From: Drosophila pseudoobscura | Lineage: Eukaryota > Arthropoda > Insecta > Diptera > Drosophilidae | DNA: 64,000 nucleotides | Direction of reading: 5' to 3' | Assembly: GCF_009870125.1 (NCBI RefSeq) | Contig: NC_046679.1 | Location: 16,802,001 to 16,866,000, forward strand | Part shown: piece by piece, positions 1 through 12,315 of the stretch | How positions within the stretch are numbered: the first letter of the stretch is position 1 | Layout of the letters: every line of letters starts with the position of its first letter | Program-made: the position numbers and the translations under genes | Notes under the pieces: model-generated | Told to the model about the DNA's origin: nothing | The model's input: only the letters and a program-made list of their open reading frames with translations | The model's database searches: none

Positions 1-144
1 CGCTGCGGGGCACTCGTCAATCTCTTTTCTCGTTTCGTTTCGTTTTTCTTTTCCATTTTTTTTTTTGCTGTTAATTTATTTATTTTCTTTACACTTTTGT
101 TGTGGCGGCCTGTCTCCGCCTCAAGTGTCGCTTTGTATGACAAT

Positions 145-197
145 TTGTGTGTGTGTGTGTTGTGTGTGTGTGCGTGTGTGTGTGTCCGTGTGTGGGT
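145..197. repeat. (GT)n-rich microsatellite
   Basis: An interrupted GT dinucleotide tract. It generates spurious Cys/Val open frames on both strands. Confidence 0.9.
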
Positions 198-779
198 TTC
201 TCTTCGAGTGCGTGGAAAACCGGAAAATCCTACGTACAAAACTTTTGCTGCGGGCCTAGAAAACGCAAGTGCAGCGCGCCCGTACGTTGTGGCACATACA
301 ACATGTCGCATGCCAATGACATTCGAGCTGTTGCCATGCCTGATAAGCCCCACAAGTCGTCCTTGGACATTGCCCACAGAGGCGGGGGGAGAGCAGAAGA
401 TGCAAAGGCGGAGAGAGAGAGAGGGAGAGAGAGGGGGGCCCAGAGGGTCGTGTGGGCTGCTTTGGTATTTAAAAAATAAAGAACTAAAGTTGCCTCGTCC
501 GTTGGGGCATAGAAATTGTCACGAATAAAAGTAAAGTCTTGAAGTGCCACTCCGTAAAAGAGTGACTAATTTTTCACTGTGTATTCCACATATAAAAACC
601 AGTGTAGAACCCAGGCCTAGTGCAACATATTTCATAAATTTCCCACAAGCGAACGGTCCCATTTGCTGTGCAAGACATTCTGCATTGCGAGACTTCGACA
701 ACTGTACGATTAAATGCCAGAATTTTGTAATGTAGAAATTTTATCGCCACCTTAGTTCTGTAGACGATAAATTATTTGC

Positions 780-1125
780 GATATTGATCAAGATTTAACG
801 GTGGTATCGTTAATTCTCGGATTTATCGATAATTTATCGAGTTTTTCTGAATTATCAAGGAATATTGATCATATCTTTCCTGCGTTCGGTTCGGTTAACG
901 CGTCGCGCGTCATGCGGCAGCGCACCTCGGTCGGTTGGGCGGGAGGAGGGCTGCGTTTTGCCTGGAATCAGCGCGTTACAGCCTTCTGCTAGTGTCACAG
1001 TCATTGCATGCCAACATCCAAGAATATATCGATAAGTTATCACGGAAGTTATCGACAATGAATCGCAAATTAATCGCTGTTATCAAAAGTCATCAATATT
1101 TCAACAAGAAATGACACCTCCATCG
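780..1125. promoter_or_regulatory. Cluster of CGATA / TATCGATA-type motifs
   Basis: Within about 350 bp there are repeated TTATCGATAA, TATCGA, CGATAA and ATCGATAA words on both strands. TATCGATA is the DRE bound by DREF, and CGATA is the core recognised by the boundary protein BEAF-32. That identity is family knowledge; function here is inference. A GC-rich segment at about 890-990 interrupts the cluster. Confidence 0.35.
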
Positions 1126-3106
1126 ATAATATAATGTTATATGATTTTTTATGAGGAATTTAATATTGCACTGTTCGAAAATATTTGTGCAACGAAATAG
1201 CAAAGTGCCAGTCACGCTTGAATAGATCGGATGACACATTCCCACATTCCAATGGATCCACTATCGTACGAGCATGATTGATTGACTGAATGATTGCCCT
1301 ATTCCCTACAAAAAACAATTGAATGCACAGCCAAAGCCAAAGGCCAATCGAAACCTTGTTGTGTTTCAATGTTTCTCTGGAAATTAATGTTTTCAATCTC
1401 TGATTGCACCTTCGGCACCCCGCAGCCCCCTTAGATCCAGGATAACCATTTAAAGAGCCCACAAGGCACACAATTAATTCATCCACCCACAGGGCTGAGG
1501 CCTTCCACATGATTGACACAGAGCCAGGCGGCTGGGCGTCCATATAAAATGGACATTTAACCCAAATACGCGGAAAACGTGGCCAACACAGCACGACATT
1601 AAAGCAGTTATGGAATATCTAAAAACTGCCAAAAAAAGACAACAGCATATTCAAAGCCAAACGCAAAAAGCAAACACACAAAAGTAAAGACAAAAGGCAA
1701 AATGCAGCACTCCCCCACACCCACACCCCCCCTCCCCCCCACACACAGCCCACGAGCCACACAGAGGCACTGAATGCGAACAGATGATGGGAAATGCCAC
1801 AATTAGGAGCCCATTGGGGCGTGGCATTTGTTGAATTTTATGAAATTTCATCAACTTTCAATCGAAACGACTGAAAGACACCAAAATGCAGGTGTTTCGG
1901 CGAGTGCGTTAGCCGAAAATAGCGCAAAATTGAAACGGCTGTTGAGGCGCCACCGAAAAAAAATACAGAGAAATCCAAAGCCAAAAGGCCATTCAGCCAT
2001 GCACACAGACACAGACAGAGAGATACAGAGATACAAAGATACAAAGATACAGTGGCAGTGTGACAGTCGGCGGACAGGTTAAGGCACGAAGACGTGACAC
2101 ATGCTTGCGGCAGCCAAGATTCATTCATTCATGCTGCGAAAAGCGGCAAATACGCGTCGTCGCCTCTCCCACTCCCCCCTCCCTATCGCACTCGTCGAAG
2201 CGCGATGAAAAAGTCACAAAATGAAGATACAAAGATACACGGATTGTGGGCACTCGAGCTGCGAATGGAACAGCTACTCTTTTGAGATCCACGTCTAATC
2301 CGAAGCTAGAATCAGCCAAGAATCTGGAGTACCTTTCGCTTGTGGGAAATTTGTACAAAGCAAACCAATGCATCCTTTCGGGTCCTTGAACGAATGTGCT
2401 CTGGGAACTCCCCTTCTAGGGATACCCTTTCCATTCCTAGGGTTCGAAAAACCTATGCTCCATGTGCTCCAACGGTACATCTGTTTTGTATCTTTGTATC
2501 TGTTGGCTTACATTTATCTTCCACCTTTTTTTGTGAGATTTACGTTGCTGTTGATTGTCTCGAATCAATGACAGACTGAAAGATGGATGGCACGAAGGAA
2601 AGGCACAACAGAAGCAGCAACATCAAGCCGAGAAGATTAAGATGCAATCTGTATCTTTTTTTGTGCTTTTTGTGTGTGCTTTCTGTATCTTTTGTCGACG
2701 TTTGTTGGTGTTTTTCTTGTGGCTTCGTTTTATTATTACGGATTATGGACAGAATGAAGTGAAACATTTCCCGCTGCTCTTATCCTCAGGCTATCTTTTT
2801 GTTTCTCTCACAGAGTAGCTTAGCAGTCAGCAAAGTGTGAGTTCCAAAAGTCGCTCGAAAGGGGTGTTTTGGAGTTCACTTTTCAAAGTTCAAACAAAGT
2901 TTTTGCATCTCCAAAATGGTTTTCGAAGGGTGAGTATTTTTTGTGGAATTCCGCCGGATGGCCCGCCGCCCGCATTTCACACGCCCCGTAGTTGAGGAGA
3001 TCTGGAGGTCTTTAGAGGCAATTGAAAAATTAAATTGATCGTCGATATCCAATCGAATGGCGAATGCAATACTTCAGGCTGCAATAAAATTGATTCACTT
3101 TCAAGT

Positions 3107-3140
3107 GGCAGGCAGGCAGGCAGGCGGCAGGCAGGCAGCA
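3107..3140. repeat. (GGCA)n tetranucleotide tract
   Basis: Tandem GGCA/GGCAGGC units, followed by a short TCCATA run to about 3160. Confidence 0.85.
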
Positions 3141-4954
3141 TCCATATCCATATCCATATATGTATTTCCAAAGAGTTTTAAGTTCGAGTTCGAAGCCAGA
3201 GATGCAGCAGATACAAAGATACAGCCGACCATATGGCAGGCAGAGCACTGAAAGCCCCCGCAACTTCAAAGGCCACAAACAATTCCACAATGTTGCCTCT
3301 TTGTGCGGCAGCCGGCCCCCGTCCCCCTACCCCACCCTCTCCTCCACCGCGTTATCAAATTGTTCAATTTGTGCAGCTTGTCGACTACTGTGTGCCCCTG
3401 TCCCTGTGCCACTGCCTGTGCCTCTGCCTGTGTGCCGCCTGGTGGCATATTAAAGCAATTGTCTAATGCCACATGGCTGGCGGCTGGCGGCTGGCGGCTG
3501 CTGGTAGTCGCGTGCCCCATCGTCCATCCAAGGGATGGGCACTCCAAAAATCTTCCAAAGAGAGGCAGAAACATGAACGCATGTGAAAATATATTTTTTA
3601 ATTACGCGCTTCTTTGTTTCACTCGTGTGTGCTTTTTGCTATTTTTGTCAAAAATTAAATACATATATTCCTCCAGCTATTGCCACATCTGTGGCACGCT
3701 TGCTGTTGCCTCGGCTATCAAATAACATGCCGCCAAATGACGCAATATTCGTACTCATGTTGCAAAGGCATTTACAAGGAAAATAATTGCTAATTGAAGG
3801 CTGGCAAAAGATGTACGAAGCGGCTTAGTGAAACACAAAAGATACAGTCAACGGACAAGGCAAGTGGCGCATAAATCTGAATTCTAGGATCGCAAATCTG
3901 TATCTGTGGGATGCACAAATGCTTGGCAGGGAGTCCGCCACGGAACAGGGGTCTCTTCAGTTTTCATTCACGGGTATTCCTTCGATCCTCGTGTCTTTCG
4001 CCGTCTAAGAAACGATCCTAAGTGTTGCATATTGCTCGTGTATTTTGTTATTGCATTCTCGTGCCCACGAACACCTTTTTCCAGTCGATTGCCGAGGCAT
4101 AACTCTCGTAGCACTGGAAACAGTGGAGAGCTGTCCATAAATATCTGAACTACTGTTTAAGGATAAATGGGGAATGGTTTAATACACGTTTAGCGAGTGA
4201 ATTCCCATTCAATTCCCACTTAATTTTGTGGCGATCATGTAATACCATAATTAGATAATAATCCCCCCCAATCAAAACCCGCTTTCCATGACAAGTTCAT
4301 TCGACCAAAACGAAAGCGAATTCAAAAAGCCTGCAACTTTCGCCTCATCAATGATTAGCCATAGGACCCATGCCATCCCATTCCATCCCATGCCATCCCA
4401 TGCAATCCCATCCCATCGGTCATTCGATCAACGATCAATGCCCTTTTCATGCCACAAATGCAATTGCAATCGTGGCTCTAAAAACTGTGGTATTACTCTT
4501 GGCTTTAGTCGATGGCTTCATTTGCTTTCGGTCTTTGCTTTTGGCTTTCGATTTGGTCAACTTCCGCGGTGGTCGTACTGTTGGCTGTTGGCTAAATGCT
4601 TGATTGCATTTATACGTATAAAGAGAGAAAGAGCCACCGACCAGCCCATCCCTCGGCCCATAAAACAAATAACACAAATCAAAACAAAACCAACGGACAG
4701 ACGGCCGGTGGATGGATGGATGGTCGATGACAAAAGATTTTAATTGAATTTGAAAACGCAATGAGGCGTGGAATCGCTTTTGGATTCGAATCATTTCGAT
4801 TGGGGGTTTCGTGCGGGTGGGAGTGGATGCAAGGGTGCGGGCGGGGGTGCGGGCGGGATAGGGGGGTGCGGGTGGGGGTGCGCTATAAACAGCAGCTGTC
4901 TGTGCCTACGCGTTCCGCATAACAATTGTCAACAAATTTATGATCACGTCAGTT

Positions 4955-4997
4955 AGGAGGAGGAGGAGGAGGAGGTGGAGGTGGAGGTGGAGGAGGA
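4955..4997. repeat. (GGA)n / (GGT GGA)n purine tract
   Basis: An uninterrupted GGA run passing into GGTGGA units. Confidence 0.9.
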
Positions 4998-5112
4998 ACA
5001 ACCATCGGCAGGCGGGGCCACCAGGTTTCAGGCCCTGCCAGCCTATGAAAATTTCAAATTAAAATGCTTCAAGTGCGGTCGGCTTTGCGATTTCTTGCTA
5101 TTCAACTTCAGG

Positions 5113-5540
5113 GAACGATAATTAATCGATTTCATCGAAAATTCAATACATCTATCGATAATTAATCGATATGATCGAACATATGTATTTTTCTATCTAA
5201 AAATTATTGATTTTATCGAAGTTTGGTGTTAAATAATCAATTCTATCAAAAAAATTATTTCCTATATCGATAATTAATCGATTTGATCGAAAATATGAAT
5301 TTGTATATCTATAAAATATTTGATTTTATCGAAAATTTACTGCTGTTATTATTAAATAATCATTTCTATCGAAAATTTATTTCTGCTATCGATAATTAAT
5401 CGATTTGATCGAGCATATATATATGTATATCGATCAAATAATCTATTTTTATAAGAAATGTATTTTTTCTGCCGATCTATCTTCTATCGACATTTAATGG
5501 ATCTATATATGGCTATAATCGATAATTGATCGATTTTGTA
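5113..5540. repeat. Degenerate tandem array built around TATCGATAATTAATCGAT
   Basis: The 18-bp palindrome-like core occurs at 5153-5170, 5265-5282 and 5387-5404, with related copies near 5115 and 5520. The spacing is about 112-130 bp. Between cores, phrases such as GATTTTATCGAA and TTGATCGA also recur, so this is an imperfect tandem repeat and not isolated sites. A lone related core sits near 7395. The motif overlaps DREF/BEAF-type words (TATCGATA, CGATA). Confidence 0.6.
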
Positions 5541-6980
5541 GAGTTTTTTATAGATAAAGTGTCCAATGGTGGCGAATCATTTAACTAATTTCAAACCCTA
5601 ATCCTCCCCAAAAATCCTTGCATGTCGAGAGCTTTGTATCTTTTAATTTGTGCACTTGTATACCAAAAGATACATTGGAGATAACAGCTTTTATGGTGGA
5701 AGATACGCTGAAAATAAGCAGCCTCTAAACAGAGTGCCACAGAATGGAATAATCGCAGTCGTTGACCTAATCGATCGAAGGGCTGGTGATCGATCATCAA
5801 ATGTATCTTATGGATGGGATGTTGGGAGAGAGAAGGCCAATGTTCAAGTCATTAGTTTGCATTTTGGCATCGCGCTGGCTGTTTGCATTCGACTTGATGG
5901 ACACAGCCTCTGCCACATTAGTGTCAACAAGCGGCAAGCAGCAAGCAGCACTTTAAATACCAATTTTAATGATCAATCCCCTCCCTCCCCGCCGCCATCT
6001 CTGCGTCGCTTTGAGCCACAGGGAAAAACAACGCCCTAAAACGGTAGAATACGAGAAAATTCCAACGATGGAACGGGCCGGGCAGGCCGGCAGGCCGGCA
6101 GGCAGCCGAAAAAGCCATTTCGTTTTTCCAATAATCTAAATTTAGATGAAATGAAACACATTTCAAAATTTTCATGAAAAATGTCGGACAAAAGTGAGAA
6201 GAGAGCGATTTTGGTGTGTATCTAAGAAATACCAAGATACAAACGCACTCACACTGCTTAAGGAATATATATATATACACACAAATATGTTTGTATCTAT
6301 ATATATAAACACCATCTATGACTGTGTGTGTGTGTGTGTGTAGATATATTCCGCATGCGGGCGTACGAGTAATTTGATTTTGTTTTTTTGTTGTTGCCCA
6401 AGATACGGATGGGATCGGTAAGCAGTCCAAGCAGTCCAAGCAGTCCAACACCTTGGCTGTATAGTAATATATAATTTATTTCGGTCAGGTGTGTGTTGGG
6501 GCGTCTCCTTTTTCACAAAATATATATATCATACATCATAGTACATAATAGATATAGTATATAGTATATGAAGTGTATCAAAAGATGGTTTTTGTTTCTA
6601 TCTGGTTGCATCTTTTTTTAGCCAAGATCTCGCGCACGGCTGTGTAAACAAACGTCATGCGGAAGATGGCAGATCTTATAGTACGTGCAGTTATGCTTCG
6701 AGTACGGGGGGCACCGTGTCGCCCGGTAATCCGAGAGTCTGGGGGGGGGGGCCTGACGTCGCACAGTCCAGGTCCAGTAGTGTTTTCCACAGTCTAGGCA
6801 CACTTCAACTGTGCGAAATGCGACGACTATGAATAGGCCACGAGAGAAACAGAATACAGCCGGAGATACAGATACAGATACAGCTATGGCCAGAGCAACA
6901 GATATACAGAAACGTGCTCCAGCGGCGTGTGTCATAAAAGCTATCTAACAGATACAATACCAACGACTGCCATGCTATGC

Positions 6981-7012
6981 CCCTCTCTCCCTCCCTCTCC
7001 CTCTCTCTCTCG
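6981..7012. repeat. CT-rich (GAGA-type) tract
   Basis: A pyrimidine run of CTCTC units. Its complement is a GAGA-factor-like sequence. Confidence 0.8.
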
Positions 7013-8981
7013 CTCGCGGCTCTCGAATGCCGAAACTTATTCTTCGCCTCCTCCGCCTCCGCTGTCGTCGCTTTGGGGCGGCGTGAGTCAGAAAACCGAA
7101 AAACAAACAGCAACAGAAATTTATGTCAGCAGTGCCAAAAGCGTCGGGCGGAATGAAGACGATAAAAAGAAGAAAAAAAACGCGGCAAATAAACAGAAAG
7201 AGCAAAAATGTAGAAAAATACTATATATTCTATGTACGTGGGTTTTTACAGTGCGTTTCATGACTGAATGACTGGCTGTTGAGGCAACGGAATGATAGCT
7301 TCAGAACTGCAACATTATACAGGAGCATTTATAGATATGAAACCTCACAAATTTATTGATTAATAGTGATGTTATCGATCAAATAATTGTTTACTTGTTA
7401 TCGATAATTAATCGATTAAATTACTTGTTCGAAATTACCCCCATGTTTTGAATTTGAGATGAATTTATATCGGAAATAAGGTAAAGGTAAAGAGGCACCA
7501 CATCTATAGAGGCAAACTATAATTTAGAACCGCACTGTATCCACACAAACACACACACACACACGCACATCTGCAATGTGTATGGGGTATGGGGCATGGG
7601 GTACGGGGGGTATGGGGGATATGGGGGTTTGGGATATCTATTCAAATGTAATCACAAGCTGTGCATTTTAAATGAACGGACGCCCCAACAGGTAGTATTG
7701 CCCCACGGATGAGTACAGAACCCCAAAGAGGAGGAACAAAACCCGAAGCAAACATTGTTGCACACCCCCAACCCACCGACAACAGCAACAACAACCACAA
7801 CAACAACCACAATTGGAAACCGCAACCTCAAACACCGTCGGTCTCTGGGGTCGGTCTTGTTGATGGTTGTTTGCCGCCGCTTGGGGCAAGGCAGGAACCT
7901 AATTAGATCTCTCGCAACAACGAACAAAAATATACAAAATTATTTTAAGCTACTTAACATTTTTCAGTTTTAAGGTAACAGATTTTTTGGGATTATTAAA
8001 TTGAAATTTTAAACCCTCTCTACTACGAAACGAAATGTTAAAAAACAATTCGAACAAATTCTTACGGAAGAATGGGACATATTTTTGCATTCTTTCGACC
8101 TATGCTTACCAATCCTTATTATAGTATATAATTTCCATTTCCTTCTTCATTACAGATCAAGGTGTGAAGAATGATAATTAATTTTTAATTTTTTTTAGGG
8201 TTCTTTGGGAGAAATTTTGCTGTTGAGTTGTCGAAAGCAAAACAAAAACAAGCGACGACAGCAATTGAAAAGAGAAAGTTGCCAAATGAGAAAAACACAA
8301 AAACACAAAAAACTTCTAGCAGAGTGCCCCCCCCGCGCCCCCACCCCCAAAGGCAGTGGCAGTGGCAGAAGTTGAAAAGTTGAAAGCCGTTAGCGGCCGT
8401 CCAAGCTGTGGTCCGAGTCGAACGGATTTGCCGGTTCCCATAGCCCCCCCCCCCCCCCCTCGACAGTGCTGGCTTTTGGCCAGAGAGTGGCTTGTGGCTC
8501 ACACCCACTAAGCTGATAAGACAGCCACGCCACCAGAGCCCCACCGCCCCAGAGCAGGGATCGCAGTGCTCGGTATTTCCTCCTCGGAGTGCAAGGGTAT
8601 GCCGTTTTCATGTGCAACATGCGAGGGGTAGACGGAGTTATGAAGTGTTTTCTACCAAAAGTCATCTTTGGTTCTTTAAATGGGTAACGGGTATGGCCAT
8701 AGTCCGTAGTAGTGTCTCGGAATATTCTTGTTTTAGTTTTAGTTGTTGTTGTCTTTTTTAGTGATTTTTGTGTCTGGTCGAACGAGTTTTACAAATTGTC
8801 AACGCTTTGCCTTTAGCAAATACAATTTGTTGAGAGGGAAACTAGTTTGCAGCTATGCGAAAAGCGAACCCAAAACCAAATATCGGGTATCTGTGGTGTA
8901 GTGTAGTGTAGGGTAGTGTAGATCTGTGCAACATAATTTTGTCATTACTGACTATATATGCATATGGGCAACAGATGTTGG

Positions 8982-8985
<4 letters not shown>

Positions 8986-9024
<39 letters not shown>

Positions 9025-9033
9025 CGCACACAG
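8986..9033. repeat. (CA)n microsatellite
   Basis: A nearly perfect CA dinucleotide repeat that produces the apparent Thr-His and Val-Cys open frames overlapping it. Confidence 0.95.
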
Positions 9034-9937
9034 ATACACACAGTAGAGACCTGCGAGATGCGACCAGGTAGTGGCTCCGTCCCGTCCCGTCCCGGCCCGG
9101 CCTCGTTTGACTTTTTGTTGGTTTTCCGCACAAAAGTGTGTGTTTGCTTTTGCCTTTGCCTTTGCCTTTGCCTTAAGGCTGATTTTCGGGCGTGGGCAGC
9201 GCGCAGTGCTACACTTTTACCGCACTTCAATGTAGTCGAAACTCTTGAGTGGAGTACGAGAGATGCCCCCCAGGGAGGGGACATGCAACGGCACATCTCA
9301 ACTAACTGATCTCTCTCTCTCTCTCTTTTTCTGTTGTGTACGAAAGGCCAAGTCAACAAAGAATTCATAATAAGAACAACAAAAGCAAAGGGGAACGCAA
9401 CATAAGATGCGAGTGGGGGGCCAAAGACAGCGAGGGAGAGACAGATTCCCAAAGGAGAGAAATTCAGTGAGAGAGAGAGAGAGTCAGAGTCGCTCGCGAA
9501 GAGGCGCACAAAAAGGAAGTAACTAAAAATAACAAACAACCGCCGCCGCCGCCGCTCTTCTGCTGTAAGGTGGAATGAACTCGAATGGAAGGGAAGGAGA
9601 AGAGAAGAGGAGCCGGGAATAACCAGAAGGAGAGAGGCAGGCAGCAGGTCTTTAACCCATTAAAGCCAGACCGCTAGAGAAGTAATCATCACTGTTAAGG
9701 GCTAACAGTGAAATGTCTAACATTCGAACTCCACAAGAGAGTGAAGGAAATTCTATTCAGCTTTTCCCTTTGAAACGGGATAGGAGTAAGGGTCCCCAAC
9801 AGTACTTGAGAGCAAAGCAAATTCAGTAACAGATAATTCCCTAATTGGGCCAAGGGAAATTCCCAGAGAGACAGGGATATTCTGCCAACAGTGAATGGGC
9901 ATTGATTAATAGAAGGAGTACCCCACCCCACACCTAC

Positions 9938-10101
9938 CTTCATCCAAAAGTCGCTCCACATGCGTAAAGACATTCGGGAATGCCGCCAACTGCTTGCGAT
10001 CCTTCAGCAATTGGGCCAAATAATCGGCGATGCTCTGTGTGCTCTGTTGCTGTTGTTGGGGCGTCAGATGGGGCTGGGGCACCACCACTTGCGGGGGCTG
10101 T

Positions 10102-10133
<32 letters not shown>

Positions 10134-10250
10134 TTGTTGTTGCTGCTGTACGGCGGCAGCGGCTGCGACGGCGGCAGCAGCGGCTGCTTGTTGCTGCAAT
10201 TGCTGTTGCAGTTGCTGTTGCACAACGGCTTTGCTCTCACAAACACTCAT
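9938..10250 (-). CDS. how: held out wings (HOW), first coding exon only (partial)
   Basis: HOW is a STAR-family KH RNA-binding protein (Quaking relative) that controls mRNA stability and splicing in muscle, tendon and glia. The ATG at 10250 begins MSVCESKAVVQQQ, the known HOW start. Residues about 9-65 are a Gln/Ala-rich tract, followed by VVPQPHLTPQQQQQSTQS and then IADYLAQLLKDRKQLAAF, which is the start of the QUA1 dimerisation region. The exon stops at 9938 after LLDE with a GTAGGTG donor, leaving one base of the next codon, as expected for the LLDEE sequence of HOW. The rest of QUA1, KH and QUA2 is off the left edge. The polyQ/polyA arrangement differs from what I recall of D. melanogaster, as is usual for such tracts. 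Confidence 0.93.
10098..10215 (-). repeat. how: CAG/GCN trinucleotide repeats encoding polyQ-polyA-polyQ of HOW
   Basis: Runs of CAG/CAA and GCC/GCG codons encode about 40 residues of Gln and Ala. They lie inside the how coding exon and account for the overlapping polyLeu and polyCys frames. Confidence 0.9.
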
Positions 10251-12130
10251 TATGTTGCTGTGTTTGTTGGTTATATGTGTGTGTGAGTTTGTGGGGGTGT
10301 ATGTGAGAGAGAGAGAGAGCAATCGAGTGAGAGAATGTTGCTCTGTAGATTTGTTTATTCTTTTGAAATGAAAACTGTTTACTCTTGAGAGATTCTTTTA
10401 TTTCGTTGATTGTTCTCTGATTTCATTTATTTCACAATTTCATTAATTTTCTTTAACACGTTACTGCAAGAGAGAGACACAACGATCAAGGTGTTATTAT
10501 TATGTATTTGCGGAAAAGAAAACGAAATGAAAACAACTCCACCCAAAAAATTTCGGTTTTTTTTTTGCCTTTTAGCAACGGCAACGAGACAAGAAACTGC
10601 GTGAGCGAGCTACACACTCACAAAAGCCAGGAGAGACAGATAGAGCGAGAAGACAGAAAATTCCTCAGCGCCGCCGCTGCAGATCGATCGTGTGTGTGCA
10701 AAGAGGCAGGCCAGAGTCAGAGGCGCACACACACACACACACACACACTCTCGCAGGCAGCCAGACGGCGACAGAGAAGAGAGCGCAGTTAATTTGATAG
10801 TGAGCGTGAGTGCGGCGGAGATGAATGAAAGCAGAATGTCAAAATATCTGCTAGCTCGCTCCCACTCGCTGATACGGCTGCTGCAGGCCCGCAGAGAGAG
10901 CAAATACAACAAAAAGGAAAATAATTTTATATGCAAATTGTTCTACACATTTTCCAGCGTATTTTAACAAATTTATGAAATTAATTAGCACAATTGCAGG
11001 AATTCCAGTGCGACATTTACCAGGCTCTATCCAGCCATGTTCAAATTCGCTTGGAAGTATTCGAAATTTTACAGAAATATGCACAGTTGCTGATTATGTT
11101 GATGGCAGGGCAGACAGCATTGCTGTTTGTCTGTTTTATCTCTTGGGTTTAGTTTAGCCTTCATTTGGTTTTCACTGGAATACGCGTTGGAAAATATCCA
11201 ATATACACACTTCTTATGATTTAACCGAATGAGGATTTCTTTTCATGTGATTATTTTATTATTATTCGAGTCGGAGAAGAACGAATGGGATCGATCTCGG
11301 GGACTTTGCTTGAACGCGATTCCGTTTACCGTTTATTCCTACAGCTGAACCGAACGCGAAGACAGAGAAAAAGAATCTGAATGCGAAGCATAGAGCGCGA
11401 TAGGTAGTCAGTGTGCGATCATGGCATGGCGATCGAGAGGGTGGGATTTTCGATGTTCGCTCTCTTTTGAGCTCTCTGCCTGCAGACGTCACAATTGCGA
11501 TTTTGAAAACTAGGCGGTTATGGATACAAATATTAATCGAGGCAAAGGGAATTTAAGGTACACTTTATACATCTATATATACAAATTGTACATTTGTTTA
11601 CAACAATATAAATGCATAATTTAATCGATTTAAACATAATTTTATTTAACAGATAATATCATTTCATACATTTTGTTGCAAGTTTCCTTAAAGTTCACTG
11701 TTCCTAAGCCTATATTTAGTTAAAGAAGCCAATTCTGTGTATATTTTACACCTATAACATTAAATAATTAGGTATTTTAGTCAATCGGCCATACAAAACC
11801 GCACGAAAGTGTCATTTGTGACGTCACTTGCTCTCTTGTGTGGCTCTCTCGCTACAGTTTCGAATATCAGTCGCACCCTCTTTTTCGTGCATGGGTTTTT
11901 CGAATAGAGTTACAGCTGGTTGTATTAATGCAGATATTTTCGCTTAAAATGCGAATATTTGACTTGACAAATTATAAAACATCCCAAATGTAGCTAAATA
12001 CACATGTGGTTAGTTCATTTCAGCCCTAAGATTGCTTCCAAAGTTAATATTATAAAACAAAGAAGCTGGCGTTGCCACCTGGTAGGAGAATGTTCAACCA
12101 ATTTGGCGCGTTGGCGTTCATTTGAATTGT
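10251..12130. other. how 5' UTR and upstream region, no gene
   Basis: Immediately upstream of the how start are GAGAGAGAG and a (CA)n tract at 10725-10748, typical of developmental promoters. From about 11500 the sequence is AT-rich. I see no coding exon here. Confidence 0.6.
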
Positions 12131-12315
12131 TATACCCGATACTCACAACGAGTATAGGGGTATATTAGATTTGTGGTGAAAATATATGTATATTCTTGAT
12201 CAGCATCAATAGCCGAATCGATTGAGCCATGTCTTTCTGTCCTTCGCTATGACTGATTTTCTGTGTCCCGCGCCTTTTGCCGGAGGAGAGCCATACCTAC
12301 TAAGTGTCGGGTATA
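12131..12315. mobile_element. Short TATACCC-ended repeat (MITE-like), about 185 bp
   Basis: The segment begins TATACCCGATACTC and ends TCGGGTATA, giving inverted ends TATACCCGA. Just inside the left end is a hairpin pairing TATACCC-GATACTC with GAGTATAGGGGTATA. The phrase GGGGTATATTAGATTTG is one I associate with abundant dispersed repeats in Drosophila genomes. It has no coding capacity, so it is a non-autonomous element or a fragment of one. Family assignment is tentative. Confidence 0.5.

Larger units (their letters stand above)
2010..6960. promoter_or_regulatory. Dispersed AGATACA / TGTATCT motifs in how intron 1
   Basis: The heptamer AGATACA, or its complement TGTATCT, recurs more than a dozen times. 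Several are tandem pairs of the form GATACAAAGATAC, for example near 2025-2055, 2225, 2490, 3210 and 6865. The density is clearly higher than in the genic part of the window. It may be a homotypic cis-regulatory cluster or merely a spreading low-complexity word. Confidence 0.3.
1..9937 (-). other. how: Intron 1 of how, noncoding, running off the left edge
   Basis: This is the DNA downstream of the first coding exon of how on the minus strand. No open frame here resembles the KH/STAR exons of HOW, so those exons must lie beyond the left edge. The long frames that exist are made of (CA)n, (GA)n, poly-proline or poly-cysteine translations of simple repeats and are not credible genes. A very long first intron fits how in D. 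melanogaster. The sequence is rich in simple repeats, CGATA palindromes and GATACA-type motifs, listed separately. I see no tRNA, rRNA or CRISPR array. Confidence 0.75.

Noticed and set aside
8926-9539. Long overlapping frames on both strands (Thr-His, Val-Cys, Ser-Leu rich)
   Set aside because: They are translations of (CA)n and (CT)n repeats with no recognisable protein.
9960-10371. PolyLeu, polyCys and polyAla frames on the plus strand
   Set aside because: Shadows of the CAG/GCN repeats in the minus-strand how exon.
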